Below the pieces are notes generated by a model that was not told the origin of the DNA, searched no databases, and saw only the letters and a list, made by a program, of their open reading frames with translations. A stretch of 64,000 nucleotides of DNA. Source: Actinomycetes bacterium (lineage in GTDB: Bacteria > Actinomycetota > Acidimicrobiia > Acidimicrobiales > Acidimicrobiaceae). The stretch spans positions 1 to 64,000 of the forward strand of contig JAJYNL010000077.1 in NCBI GenBank assembly GCA_021786375.1, given 5' to 3'. This document shows, piece after piece, positions 9,090 through 17,861 of the stretch (positions are counted from its first letter, which is position 1; each line of letters starts with the position of its first letter). Both the position numbers and the translations under genes were made by a program.

Positions 9090-10538
9090 TCATGCGAGCG
9101 AAGCGATGGCGGTCTCGTCCGGCTCGACCTGCTGTCGCTGGGCCTCTGCCGGCACGGTCCCGCGGGCCAGCAGCCAGTAGGTCACCCCCGACACGATCAG
9201 GCCGGCAAAGATGGAGAAGTCGGCGCCGTTGGTGGCGTTGGAGACCACGCTGACATAGTGGGGATAGGCGTCCAAGGTGAGCATCGCGGCCACCATGCCC
9301 AGGATCTGGGCGATCACGCCGGGCCAATGAATGCCGTTCTTCCGATAGTAGAGGGATCCTTTGGTCCGCTGGAGATCGATCGCGGAGTAGCGCTTGCCCC
9401 TGAGCAACCAGTCGACCAGATAGACCGCCGTCCAGGGCGCCACCCAGACGATGATGAAGAGAATGAACTCGCTGAGCAGGGTATTGAACGATGCGGAGAA
9501 TATCGCATAGGAAGTCAGGCCGGTAACGATCACCGTGTCAAGCACGACGGCCTGCCAGCGCGAAATCTTGAGGCCCAGCGCCTGCAGGGTCACCCCCGAT
9601 GAATACAGGTCGAGGCTGTTGATGGCGAAGAGCTGGACAATGGCAACGATCAGATAGGGCCAAATGAACCAGGGCGAAAAGTGGGTGGCGATTCCGGTGA
9701 TGGACCCCGAATCGGAGCCGACGAATGTGGCAACCGCGGCACCGAGGGTCATCAGCAGCACCGAGGGAATGAAGGTCCCCAGGAAGACCCAGCCCACCGT
9801 GGCCTTGCCCGAGGTATGGCGAGGCAGGTAGCGGGAATAGTCGTTGCCGTTCTCCGTCCATCCAAGGCCGGAGGCGGAGATGATGAAGGCCAGGCCCTCG
9901 AGCATGGTCTGCCAGTTCGCACCATGGTGCACCGAGTGGACGTTAACATGCCCAACCGCAAGGAAGGCGAAGATCACGAAGAGAATGATGAACGGGATCA
10001 CGAGCACCCGCATTGCCTTGAGTATCGCCGCGTGGCCGAGGAGGGGAAGCAGCAACTGGATCAGCGCCGCCAGCAGGATTAGGCCGACCTTCAAGCCGGT
10101 CGAGCTGTGCAAACCCACCTTGGAAGAAAGCGCGAGTCCGGCGATCACCACCAGTGCCAGGCCCTCGGTTTCGAAACCCACCTGTGTCAGCCAGTTGAAT
10201 ACCGCGATCAGTTTGGAACCGTGAGGGCCGAATGATGCCCGATTGATGGTGAAAGTGGTTGTTCCCGCCTCCGGACCCTGCAAGCTGGTGAGTCCGAGCA
10301 ACGCGTATGAGAGGTTGCCGACGATGATAATAAAGACCGCCTGGGCGAAGGACAATCCGAAAGTCATCAGGATCGCGCCGTAGACCAGGATCTCCACATT
10401 GAAGATGGCGCCGCCCCACATCCAGAAGAGGTTGACCGGCTTCGCCCAGCGCTCCCGGCTTGGCACGTAGTCGATTCCACGTCGCTCGATGCCGGAAGGC
10501 CCAGCCTCCGCAATCGGTATCTCGAACACTTCCTTCAC
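9090..10538 (-). CDS. NCS1-family permease (cytosine/purine/allantoin type)
   Basis: 482 residues with about twelve membrane segments. The N-terminus IERRGIDYVPSRERWAKPVNLFWMW and the following WGGAIFN segment, plus SFGPHGSK and GWTENGNDYSRYLPR, are typical of the NCS1 transporters that import cytosine, uracil, purines, allantoin or hydantoins with sodium or protons. The substrate cannot be decided. The start is GTG with GAGGGAG seven bases upstream. No nucleobase catabolic genes lie next to it, so its role is open. It diverges from the GGDEF gene across a long intergenic region. Confidence 0.9.
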   Translation of the reverse strand: MKEVFEIPIAEAGPSGIERRGIDYVPSRERWAKPVNLFWMWGGAIFNVEILVYGAILMTFGLSFAQAVFIIIVGNLSYALLGLTSLQGPEAGTTTFTINRASFGPHGSKLIAVFNWLTQVGFETEGLALVVIAGLALSSKVGLHSSTGLKVGLILLAALIQLLLPLLGHAAILKAMRVLVIPFIILFVIFAFLAVGHVNVHSVHHGANWQTMLEGLAFIISASGLGWTENGNDYSRYLPRHTSGKATVGWVFLGTFIPSVLLMTLGAAVATFVGSDSGSITGIATHFSPWFIWPYLIVAIVQLFAINSLDLYSSGVTLQALGLKISRWQAVVLDTVIVTGLTSYAIFSASFNTLLSEFILFIIVWVAPWTAVYLVDWLLRGKRYSAIDLQRTKGSLYYRKNGIHWPGVIAQILGMVAAMLTLDAYPHYVSVVSNATNGADFSIFAGLIVSGVTYWLLARGTVPAEAQRQQVEPDETAIASLA

Positions 10539-10927
10539 GGATTGGCTCCCTCTTCAGTCTCGGCGCGGTGCCTTGGGCCCCGCCCCAGCACAAGTCAAGA
10601 TATTAGATTCGCTACGCTGTCCCGACCTGCGCAAAAAAGCAGGAAACAAAGCTGTAACCGGCGCGGGCCACGAAGGCCGCCCACACAACGTTAGGAACTT
10701 AGGAGATCCAGTGTGCGGTCGGAGGCAGCCACAGCGGCAGTTCCGGCCGAGTGGCCCCGGTCGGGGTTAAGGATCGGAGTCCCACATGCCGATAACCAGT
10801 TGGGGCAGGTAACCGGTGGTACCTCGCGTATAAAAGCCCATGCCGACGGGCCACCTGAGCCAACTAAAAGATACGCGCAACATGACCAGGGTACCGCTAC
10901 GCCCACGCCCTCCGGGGGAGGCAGACC
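10539..10927. other. 389-base intergenic region between NCS1 permease and GGDEF gene
   Basis: No protein gene is supported here. The left part must hold the permease promoter on the minus strand. The right 230 bases form a GC-rich, strongly structured leader of the GGDEF gene (see the separate RNA entry). No known riboswitch consensus was recognised. Confidence 0.6.
10798..10865 (+). ncRNA. candidate structured leader RNA of the GGDEF gene
   Basis: The ends of this element pair: AGTTGG with CCAACT and CAGGT with ACCTG, separated by a 2x2 internal loop, giving an 11-bp closing stem (10798-10810 with 10853-10865). Inside is a second hairpin, GCCC (10836-10839) with GGGC (10848-10851), and a GGTGGTACC segment that can also fold. 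This suggests a three-way junction about 60 bases before the GTG start of a diguanylate cyclase. It does not match the c-di-GMP riboswitch consensus sequences I know. Confidence 0.4.
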
Positions 10928-11968
10928 GTGATTGACAACACAGCGGCCAAGCCCGGAAGTCGCTATCGCATGAGTCCGCCGGGGTCTTTGAACACGGCCG
11001 CTACCTCGCGTATCCGCGCACTCTTCTCCGATCCGAGCCCGGCAGCCATCACCCTCGAGGTAATCGCCGCTTGCGCCATTGCCTCGGTCTTGCCGCTCCG
11101 CCACTGGCCGAGGTCCGCGCTCATAACCCTTGTCACCGCCCTCGCCGTGGTCCTGGCCAACGCCTGCGTGCGAGTCGTGATCGGCAAGCGCCTGCCACGC
11201 TGGAGCGTGCAAGTGGACGTCACGCTTGGCAACCTCTTCGTCAGTGCCATAGCCGCGGCCGGGGCTAGTGCCCACGTAGACCTGGCCAACCTCTACCTCC
11301 TCCTCGAGGTCTTCGCCCTCCTATACCTGCCCTTGCGTTCGGCACTCTGCCACCTCGGTGCCGCCGGGATCGCCTACGCGATCGTCCTTTCGATCGGGCC
11401 TCCAACCGGCGAAGCGCCGATCATTTCCTGGCTTTCGGTTTTCGGTACAGCCATCGCCCTCGGTGCAGTCGTGATCGGCCTGGTGAGCGTCCTGCGCAAT
11501 GTCGCGCGAGAAGACCCCCTGACTGGACTTGCCAACCGTCGCATGTGGGACGAGCGCTTCGAAGAGGAGATGGAACGCTCGGCACGGAGTGGCGCTGCGC
11601 TGTCCATCATCATGGTCGATATTGACAGCTTCAAGGCGGTAAATGACGCCGGGGGCCACGAGGCGGGCGACCGCCTGCTCCAAGAGATCGCCCGGGCCTG
11701 GGAGGGGGTCGTACGTGACGGCGGGGATTTCCTCGCGCGTCTAGGCGGCGACGAGTTCGGACTTCTCGCATCGGGGTGCGACGAGATCGGTGCCCAGGCG
11801 CTCGCCGGGCGCCTCGCCCGCTCTCTGCCTCAGGGTACTTCGGCCTCAATTGGCGCCGCTACCTGGGACCGGAGCGAAAACGCCTCTGATCTTCTGCGCC
11901 GAGCAGACCGGGCCATGTACCGGAGTAAGCGAAACCACCGGCGCGGCACCGGCCCCAGCGCGGCGTGA
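10928..11968 (+). CDS. membrane-bound GGDEF diguanylate cyclase
   Basis: 346 residues. The N-terminal 190 residues contain about five or six hydrophobic helices (residues 40-190), probably a membrane sensor. The C-terminal half is a GGDEF domain: DPLTGLANRRMWDERF, then IIMVDIDSFKAVND with the metal Asp, then RLGGDEFGLL near residue 272. The intact GGDEF motif predicts synthesis of c-di-GMP from two GTP. The usual inhibitory RxxD site five residues before GGDEF is replaced by DGGD, so product inhibition may be absent. The start is GTG with GGGAGG seven bases upstream. The structured leader RNA in front may control expression. Confidence 0.92.
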   Translation: MIDNTAAKPGSRYRMSPPGSLNTAATSRIRALFSDPSPAAITLEVIAACAIASVLPLRHWPRSALITLVTALAVVLANACVRVVIGKRLPRWSVQVDVTLGNLFVSAIAAAGASAHVDLANLYLLLEVFALLYLPLRSALCHLGAAGIAYAIVLSIGPPTGEAPIISWLSVFGTAIALGAVVIGLVSVLRNVAREDPLTGLANRRMWDERFEEEMERSARSGAALSIIMVDIDSFKAVNDAGGHEAGDRLLQEIARAWEGVVRDGGDFLARLGGDEFGLLASGCDEIGAQALAGRLARSLPQGTSASIGAATWDRSENASDLLRRADRAMYRSKRNHRRGTGPSAA

Positions 11969-12279
11969 TCGGCCGGCTCACCTCTGCTTGCGGACCCAGG
12001 ATGCGTATACCTGTTTTTCGGTCTAAACGGAGCCGGGTTCGCCTGCTCCGGTTGTTGGTGCCGGAGCCGATCAGGGAGCCACGGTCATCCGGCAACAGAT
12101 GGGGGCCCACTGGGAGCGGGGCTCGTCGCCAAGCTGCACGATCCGCAACCCTCCATGCGGCCGCCAAAGGTTACGACCCTACGGACAGGAGGGGACCACC
12201 CCCGCAGAACAACAGGGGCGGTCCTCTACCTTCAAATCCGCTCGGCGGGCACTGAAGGCGGTCCCCAGGATGAAGTCGC
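11969..12279. other. 311-base convergent intergenic region
   Basis: This lies between the stops of two convergent genes. Apart from the hairpin listed separately and a widely spaced TGATCGGC...GCCGATCA repeat, I see no gene or RNA in it. Confidence 0.5.
12193..12224. terminator. hairpin between convergent genes
   Basis: GGACCACCCC (12193-12202) pairs with GGGGCGGTCC (12215-12224) with one A-C mismatch and a 12-base loop. It sits between the convergent GGDEF and CoA-transferase genes, where a bidirectional terminator is expected. There is no clear T run. Confidence 0.5.
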
Positions 12280-13425
12280 TCAGTCCAGCCCGATCATCTT
12301 CAGCACCGCACCGCGGTGTTCGTCCGGATACGGAGGGGCGCTGGGGGCGGTGGGGCGCCGGCCGTCGAAGAGCGGCCCCGGCGCCGGCTGGGCAACGCCG
12401 TCGAGCTCGATGAACGCCGAGCGCGCCAGGTTATGGGGATGGGACATGGCCTCCGCAGGGCTGTAGACGGCAAATGCGCAGGCATCAAGCCCATCAAACA
12501 ACTTCTCGAAGTGTGAGACCGGCGCCGCGGCGAAGATCGAAGCCAGGCGCTCACGCATCTCGGGCCAGGTGGAGCGTTCGTTTTGGTTGGAAAAGGCCCA
12601 CTCGCCCTCCACCTCGAGCCTGGCCACCATTGCCGCATAAAACTGCGGCTCGAGAGCCGCAACGGCGAAGTAGCCTCCGTCGGCGCAGCGATAGAGCGAG
12701 TAGAAGGGCGCTCCGCCGTCGAGCAGGTTGCTACCGCGCTCGTCCGTCCAGGAACCGGTGCTGCGCATCCCGAAAATCATCGAGGCCAGCGTTGCCGCCC
12801 CTTCCGACATGGCAGCGTCGATGACGCACCCACTACCGCCGGCGCGTACCGACACCAGCGCCGCCGAGATTGCAAAGGCCATGTACATCCCCCCTCCGCC
12901 GAAATCCCCCACCAGATTCAGTGGAATGATCGGCGGCCCGCCCGCCGGACCGATCATCGACAGAACCCCGGACAGGGAGATGTAGTTCAGGTCGTGCCCG
13001 GCACGGGGTGCCAGCGGCCCGGTCTGACCCCAGCCGGTCATGCGTGCATAGACCAGAGCGGGGTTGATACCATGGGCCTCCACCGGGCCTAGTCCGAGAC
13101 GCTCCATCACTCCGGGCCGGAAACCTTCGAGCAACACATCCGCTTTGGCGATCAGCGCCTCCACCACCCCGCGTGCGGAAGGATCCTTGAGATCGAGCGC
13201 GATGGAAAGCTTTGACCGGCCCATTACGTCACCGCGGTAGGCGCGGAGCACAGCCTCGGAAGGGGCTTCGCTCCAAGGACCCGGCCGGTCGACACGGATA
13301 ACCGTCGCGCCGAGATCGGCAAGAAGCATGCCACAGAATGGCCCGGGCCCGATTCCGGCAAACTCCACGACCGTGACTCCGGCCAGAGGCGCCGGTCCAC
13401 CTCCGTCGTCTTGCTTCGGCTGCAT
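12280..13425 (-). CDS. CaiB/BaiF-type CoA transferase (alpha-methylacyl-CoA racemase-like)
   Basis: 381 residues of the class III CoA-transferase family. Landmarks are LAGVTVVEFAGIGPGPFCGMLLADLGATVIRVD at the N-terminus, DLKDPSARGVVEALIAKADVLLEGFRPGVMERLGLG near residue 100, and the GHDLNYISLSG segment with the catalytic Asp region. The GPGPFCGM wording and the GHDLNY motif favour alpha-methylacyl-CoA racemase, which epimerises 2-methylacyl-CoA esters in branched fatty-acid or sterol side-chain breakdown, but transfer of CoA between acids is also possible. The start has AAGGAGGGG upstream of the ATG. It is a single gene. Confidence 0.9.
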   Translation of the reverse strand: MQPKQDDGGGPAPLAGVTVVEFAGIGPGPFCGMLLADLGATVIRVDRPGPWSEAPSEAVLRAYRGDVMGRSKLSIALDLKDPSARGVVEALIAKADVLLEGFRPGVMERLGLGPVEAHGINPALVYARMTGWGQTGPLAPRAGHDLNYISLSGVLSMIGPAGGPPIIPLNLVGDFGGGGMYMAFAISAALVSVRAGGSGCVIDAAMSEGAATLASMIFGMRSTGSWTDERGSNLLDGGAPFYSLYRCADGGYFAVAALEPQFYAAMVARLEVEGEWAFSNQNERSTWPEMRERLASIFAAAPVSHFEKLFDGLDACAFAVYSPAEAMSHPHNLARSAFIELDGVAQPAPGPLFDGRRPTAPSAPPYPDEHRGAVLKMIGLD

Positions 13426-13513
13426 GCCGCCCCTCCTTGTTCAAGTGACCAGCCTATGCTCAATGGGCGATCCGCTTAGCCGAGAGCGAGCGGCCGACGT
13501 GCGAGGAGAAGCC

Positions 13514-14320
13514 ATGACTTCCAACGAGGCCGAGTTGCATCAGCTGGAGGAGGCGTGGGCCGACGCCCTCGCTGATTGGGCGGTACCCGAGCGCTACCTG
13601 GCACAGGTTTCCACCAGCCCTTTCGAGCTCTCCCCGTCTTCCTTCCGGCCTGACACGGCCCGCCTGCGGACCCCAACCCTCAGTTGGCTCGCCGAGGAAC
13701 TCGCGCGCCTGCCCGAGGGAGAGCGCACTCTCTTGGACGTAGGGTCGGGAGCCGGTGGAACCTCCCTGATGCTCTGGCCCACCGCCGAACTCATCACCGC
13801 CGTCGACCAGAGCGAGCAGATGCTGGCGGCCGTGCGGGACAATGCGGCCGAACTGGGGATTCCACTCGCAGCGCTCAAGACGGTCAATTCGCGCTGGCCC
13901 TCGCCGGATCTCCAGAGCGCCTCGGTGGTCGTCTGCGCGAACGTCCTATACAACGTGCCCGCGCCCGTCGCCTTCCTCCGCGCACTGATCGACTCTGCCA
14001 GCCACGCAGTCGTGGTGGAGGTCACCGAGCGCCACCCCCACTTCGGAGTGAATCCGCTTTGGCTTCGCTTCCATGGATACCGTCGGCCCACCCAGCCCTC
14101 GGCGGAGGCGGTGGGGGCGATGCTGCGCCTTCTCGGGTACGAGCCTCAGGTTGCACGCTGGGAGCGGCGCGCGGCGGACCCCGACGACCCCGAAGAGGTG
14201 GGGCGCCTCGCACGCCGTGCCTGCATCCCCGAGGAGCGCTGGGAAGAAGTCGGCGCCTACCTGCGGGCCGAGCCGCTGCAGCCGACCGGCGTCATGGCGT
14301 TCCGGGTGCAGCTGTCCTAG
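13514..14320 (+). CDS. class I SAM-dependent methyltransferase
   Basis: 268 residues from the ATG at 13514, which has AGGAGAA five bases upstream. A longer reading from 13328 overlaps the neighbouring gene and is not needed. Motif I of the Rossmann methyltransferase fold is LLDVGSGAGGTSLML near residue 75, followed by ELITAVDQSEQML (motif II acidic residue) and VVVCANVLYNVP (motif IV). The C-terminal third (RFHGYRRPTQPSAEAV and WERRAADPDDPEEVGRLARRACIP) is family-specific and I do not recognise the substrate. It is monocistronic and divergent from the CoA-transferase gene. Confidence 0.9.
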   Translation: MTSNEAELHQLEEAWADALADWAVPERYLAQVSTSPFELSPSSFRPDTARLRTPTLSWLAEELARLPEGERTLLDVGSGAGGTSLMLWPTAELITAVDQSEQMLAAVRDNAAELGIPLAALKTVNSRWPSPDLQSASVVVCANVLYNVPAPVAFLRALIDSASHAVVVEVTERHPHFGVNPLWLRFHGYRRPTQPSAEAVGAMLRLLGYEPQVARWERRAADPDDPEEVGRLARRACIPEERWEEVGAYLRAEPLQPTGVMAFRVQLS

Positions 14321-14330
14321 GCGTCCCGGC

Positions 14331-14975
14331 TCAAAGGCGCCGTAGAAGCTCCGCCTTGGCCACCTCGAACTCCTCCTTGGAGAGTAGGCCACGCTTGTAA
14401 AGGTCGCCGAGCGCGGCAATCTTGTCGAGCGGGCTTTCCGGAGCACTCCCCCTCGCCGCCGCGAAGGGCTTTGTGGATTGCCTACCGCGATCGTGCCTCG
14501 CCTCGATCGCGGAGTTGAGCGCAGCGGTGATCTCGGCGGGATCCGAAATTGCCGGAATCACTAGATCGGGATCCTCACCCGAGGAGGAGATCCTTAGGCT
14601 TCCCATTCCGAGTAAGCGCTCGACCAGGCTGGCCTGCACACCGATCTCGGCGATGCGGTCGAGCGGTATCTCGCGCCGGCTGGTACTGATCACGCCGGAG
14701 AGGTAGACCACTCGTGTGGAGGTGACCACCACCTCCAGGGAACGGTAGCGCAGATATTTGGCCACGTAATAAAGAGCGCAGGCGATGAGGGCAACCAATC
14801 CGGCGATCTTGATCATGATGGGCAACCAGGTATAGGCAAAGACTGCCGCTATGTCGGCCGCGGCGACCAGGACCATCAGCGCGATAGGCCGCATCAGCAC
14901 CACGAAATGCTGCCGGGCGCGCGCCACGACCTCTTCGTCCTCACCGACGGAATAGCGCCTCAGCTTCCCCAGCAT
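14331..14975 (-). CDS. PH-domain (bPH2) membrane protein with SHOCT tail
   Basis: 214 residues. Two adjacent membrane helices at about residues 28-48 and 52-72 are followed by a bacterial PH domain (RSLEVVVTSTRVVYLSGVISTSRREIPLDRIAEIGVQ), as in YdbT/YdbS-like proteins. A linker leads to a SHOCT motif at the extreme C-terminus (LDKIAALGDLYKRGLLSKEEF). SHOCT is a short helical hairpin often found at the ends of membrane and stress-related proteins. The specific function is unknown. It is a single gene, convergent with the methyltransferase. Confidence 0.85.
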   Translation of the reverse strand: MLGKLRRYSVGEDEEVVARARQHFVVLMRPIALMVLVAAADIAAVFAYTWLPIMIKIAGLVALIACALYYVAKYLRYRSLEVVVTSTRVVYLSGVISTSRREIPLDRIAEIGVQASLVERLLGMGSLRISSSGEDPDLVIPAISDPAEITAALNSAIEARHDRGRQSTKPFAAARGSAPESPLDKIAALGDLYKRGLLSKEEFEVAKAELLRRL

Positions 14976-15105
14976 GCCCCCAAAGCTTAGCCAGCCGCCC
15001 CTGCGGGCCGAGGGCTGCCGGGTGGCCTAGCCCGGCCAGCCGGAACTAAGATGCTTAGGCCGCAGGAGCCGACGCTCCCCTCTCGCACAAGGAGAACTTC
15101 GCGAC

Positions 15106-16218
15106 ATGGCAAGAGTTGCCGTTCTGATCGGTGGCGTCTCCCCAGAGCATGACATCAGCATCTTGACGGGCCTACAGGCCCAGCGTGGCCTGGCTGGGGC
15201 GGGGCACGAGGTCATGACCATCTTCTGGTCCAAGGGCAATGAGTTCCATCTGGTGCCCAACGGGCTCGAGGCCAGCCAATTCGTGAAAGGCGTACCGGTG
15301 GGATCGGAGCGCCTGGTTCTCTCTCTCAGCGAGGACCCCGGTTTCTACGTCCCCGCCAAGCGCCTCTCCAAGCCCCGCAAGCTCGCCATCGACGCGGTAC
15401 TGAACGCCCTGCACGGCGGCCCCGGCGAGGACGGCTCGATCCAGTCGCTCTTCGATTTGGCCGGCATCCGGTATACCGGGCCGAACGCACTCGGAGCAGC
15501 GCTGGGAATGGACAAGCTCGCGTTCGCGGGTGTCTGCAAGCTAGCCGGCCTCCCTGCGCTGCCGCGGATACTGCTCCACTCCGACCTGGCCGACCCCGGC
15601 TTTCCGGGCCCTTACATCGTCAAGCCGCGCTACGGGGGCTCATCCATCGGCATAGACGTAGTCGAGGACCTTGCCACCGCCCTGTCGCGCCTCAAGGCCA
15701 ACGTGCATCACCGCGCCGGAGCGGTGCTCGAGCCCTATCGCCCCGACCTTGTCGACCTGCAGATCGCGGTTCGCACCTGGCCCAGGCCGGAGTTGTCGGT
15801 GGTCGAGCGCCCGTTGCGCAAGGGGGAGGGCGCCGAGATCTTGAGCTACACGGACAAGTACGTGGCAGGAGGAGGCATGGCTGAAGCGCCGCGGGAAGCC
15901 CCTGCCAATATTCCTCCCGCACTCGCAGACCGGATTCGTCAGGCCGCCATGGCTCTGGTGGAGCTGGTGCCCCTGCGGGGCGTCTGCAGGATCGACTTCC
16001 TCTCCGACACGGCCGAAGAGCTCTACGTGAACGAGGTCAACACCATACCCGGCAGCCTCTCCAAGTACCTTTTCATAGACCCGCCCGTCGAATTCGGAAA
16101 GCTGCTCAGCGACATGGTGGACGAGGCCATGAGCACCACGACGTTCTCCACAACCACCCAGGGAGCCGATGGGACCGTCCTGGCCTCCGCCGCATCGATC
16201 GCAGCGAAGCTGGGCTGA
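15106..16218 (+). CDS. D-alanine--D-alanine ligase-like ATP-grasp enzyme
   Basis: 370 residues. The Ddl family pattern is clear: GGVSPEHDISILTG at the N-terminus, NALHGGPGEDGSIQ near residue 105, ATP-grasp KPRYGGSSIGID near residue 172, and C-terminal GVCRIDF and VNEVNTIPGSL with the metal ligands. It should join two D-alanines, or D-Ala and a related substrate, using ATP for peptidoglycan. A C-terminal tail of about 40 residues rich in Thr and Ala is extra. The gene stands alone, away from any dcw cluster, so it might also be a second, specialised ligase. The start has AAGGAGA ten bases upstream. Confidence 0.88.
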   Translation: MARVAVLIGGVSPEHDISILTGLQAQRGLAGAGHEVMTIFWSKGNEFHLVPNGLEASQFVKGVPVGSERLVLSLSEDPGFYVPAKRLSKPRKLAIDAVLNALHGGPGEDGSIQSLFDLAGIRYTGPNALGAALGMDKLAFAGVCKLAGLPALPRILLHSDLADPGFPGPYIVKPRYGGSSIGIDVVEDLATALSRLKANVHHRAGAVLEPYRPDLVDLQIAVRTWPRPELSVVERPLRKGEGAEILSYTDKYVAGGGMAEAPREAPANIPPALADRIRQAAMALVELVPLRGVCRIDFLSDTAEELYVNEVNTIPGSLSKYLFIDPPVEFGKLLSDMVDEAMSTTTFSTTTQGADGTVLASAASIAAKLG

Positions 16219-16233
16219 GGACCGCCTCGGCGA

Positions 16234-16959
16234 CTAAAAGCCCACCGGGACCCATGGCAGCGGGGAGGCGCAGGCGCAAGCCACCTCGATCTCCGATCGC
16301 ATGCTTCCGGCCGACGGGTGCAGCATCCCCGGTGTCCAGTCGGGGCTGGAAGAGAGAACCACCCTGCCTTGCGCGTTAATCAGGGCGAGCGGGCGCGCCA
16401 TCTTGCACATCCTTGGCAGCACCCGCTCCTCCAAGCCGGAGACAACCAGGTCGGACCCGGCCACGGCAACGATGCTCCCGTCCAAGGTCACCGGCAGCGA
16501 CAGTGTCACCGCGTATTCGTTGGTGCACTCGTAGTCGACGTAGGGTCCGGTTACGTGCCTTACTCCGGAGTTGACCGGGATTCGATACCACTCGGCACTG
16601 AGGTAGTCGTAGTGATCGGGGACCTCAGGATCAAGGTTCACCCGCAGGGCCTCAGGAGCGGACGAGGCGCGCCACCACCACCATTCGATCCAGCGAGGAG
16701 CGTCCGCCAGCACCCCTGGTACGAAGATGACCCCCGCGCCTTTCACCAGGGCTCCGTGCTGCTGTAGCAGGCCGGTGATACCTGGTCGGAGTGCCGTAAG
16801 ATCCTCGCGCACCGCCGCGCCCCGTGCGCTCACGGCGGCTCCCGCCAGCAAGGAGCCGAGCTCCTCGCCGAGGTCGCCTATCGCGACGAAGACCAACTCG
16901 ACTTCCTCGGCCACCTCTCCCAGTAGATCCTCGTACAGCTCTGGAAGCAGAATCACCAT
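16234..16959 (-). CDS. soluble Cache/PDC sensor-domain protein
   Basis: 241 residues with the hallmarks of a Cache (PDC) ligand-binding domain: HYDYLSAEWYRIPVNSG near residue 140, GPYVDYECTNEYAVTLSLPV, and DGSIVAVAGSDLVV, the usual second half of the domain. There is no signal peptide and no membrane helix, which is unusual because Cache domains are normally outside the membrane in receptors. Its ATG overlaps the stop of the upstream FadR-type regulator by one base (TGATG), so they are translated together. I infer a cytosolic ligand sensor that works with that regulator. The start has GAGGGGG just upstream. Confidence 0.75.
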   Translation of the reverse strand: MVILLPELYEDLLGEVAEEVELVFVAIGDLGEELGSLLAGAAVSARGAAVREDLTALRPGITGLLQQHGALVKGAGVIFVPGVLADAPRWIEWWWWRASSAPEALRVNLDPEVPDHYDYLSAEWYRIPVNSGVRHVTGPYVDYECTNEYAVTLSLPVTLDGSIVAVAGSDLVVSGLEERVLPRMCKMARPLALINAQGRVVLSSSPDWTPGMLHPSAGSMRSEIEVACACASPLPWVPVGF

Positions 16960-17750
16960 CAGCCCCCTCGACCCGGGGCAGGAAGGAGGCGGTACAGCTG
17001 CAGGCGCAGCTCGGCCAAGCGGCGAGTATCGAATTCGACGCCCCGCTCGGCCAGCTCAGCGGCGACGGCGGGATTCCTGGTGATGATCGCCTCGAGCATT
17101 CCGGCGCGAATACTCCAGGCGTGCTGCTGGGCTCCTTCGTTGAGGTCGAGCCAGAGGAGATCGCCGATCTCGGCACGCAGCCTCAGCTCCTCCACTGCAA
17201 GCCGCGGCGATTGCGCGGCCGCAGCCACCGCCAGGCTGAATTCGGCGTCGGCGCGGCGCAGTTCGCTGACGCTGACCGCCTGACGAAAGCGCTCGAGACG
17301 CTGGGACAGTCCCTCCAACTCGCCCTCCACGGCCCGATTGGCGGCCAGCTTGGCGGCCATACCGGCCACCGCACTTCGATGGTCTCCCAGGTCGCGCAAG
17401 GCTTCGACGGAGAATTCCTTGAGGCGCGCGTAGAGGCCCGCCACCTGATCGCGCGGCGCGGTGACGAAGTTCCCTCCCCTTCGCCCGCGTCGTGTTTCGA
17501 TCATCCCCCGCTCGCGTAACAACGCAAGCGCCTCGCGCAGGGTCACGGTCGCGACGCCCATCTGCTCCGCGAGAGTCACCTCGGTCGGTAACCGCTCCCC
17601 GTCGAGCAGGAGTCCAAGGCGGATCGCCTCGCTGAGGCGTCGCACGGCCATCTCCACCCGTCCGGCCGAGTCGTCGTCCGGCGAAAAGATGACCCTTGCC
17701 GCGGCAGTAGTCAGGCCTAGGCTGCTGGGAGGTCTCCTTGTCGTGGCCAA
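16959..17750 (-). CDS. FadR-subfamily GntR transcriptional regulator
   Basis: 263 residues. The N-terminal winged helix is typical of GntR (ERLPTEVTLAEQMGVATVTLREALALLRERGMIETRRGRRGG, residues about 53-95). It is followed by an all-helical FCD ligand domain with the expected acidic and His positions in the DLGDHRSAVAGMAAKLAA and ADAEFSLAVAAAAQSPRL segments. The TTG start has AGGAG six bases before it. It diverges from the APC permease gene and overlaps the Cache-protein gene, so it probably represses the permease and its own operon until the substrate binds. Confidence 0.9.
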   Translation of the reverse strand: MATTRRPPSSLGLTTAAARVIFSPDDDSAGRVEMAVRRLSEAIRLGLLLDGERLPTEVTLAEQMGVATVTLREALALLRERGMIETRRGRRGGNFVTAPRDQVAGLYARLKEFSVEALRDLGDHRSAVAGMAAKLAANRAVEGELEGLSQRLERFRQAVSVSELRRADAEFSLAVAAAAQSPRLAVEELRLRAEIGDLLWLDLNEGAQQHAWSIRAGMLEAIITRNPAVAAELAERGVEFDTRRLAELRLQLYRLLPAPGRGG

Positions 17751-17833
17751 CCTGGACTCCTCGATCCTTTTTCGCTACACCGACATTGGCCCTCGTAGCG
17801 GCCCCATCGAAAATAGCAGCCCGAAACTCAATA

Positions 17834-17861
17834 TTGTGACTGAGGGCACGAAACCTATGAA
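17834..17861 (+). promoter_or_regulatory. possible promoter of the APC permease
   Basis: TTGTGA (17834-17839) and TATGAA (17856-17861) are separated by 16 bases, in an AT-richer part of the divergent region 55 bases before the permease start. This is a sequence match only. Confidence 0.3.

Noticed and set aside
10811-10828. T-box-like GGTGGTACC-CGCG segment
   Set aside because: It resembles the T-box bulge, but the gene downstream is a GGDEF cyclase, not an aminoacyl-tRNA synthetase or amino acid gene, and no specifier stem was found.
13328-13513. N-terminal extension of the methyltransferase by 62 codons
   Set aside because: It overlaps the CoA-transferase start on the other strand. The ATG at 13514 has an AGGAGAA site and suits the fold.
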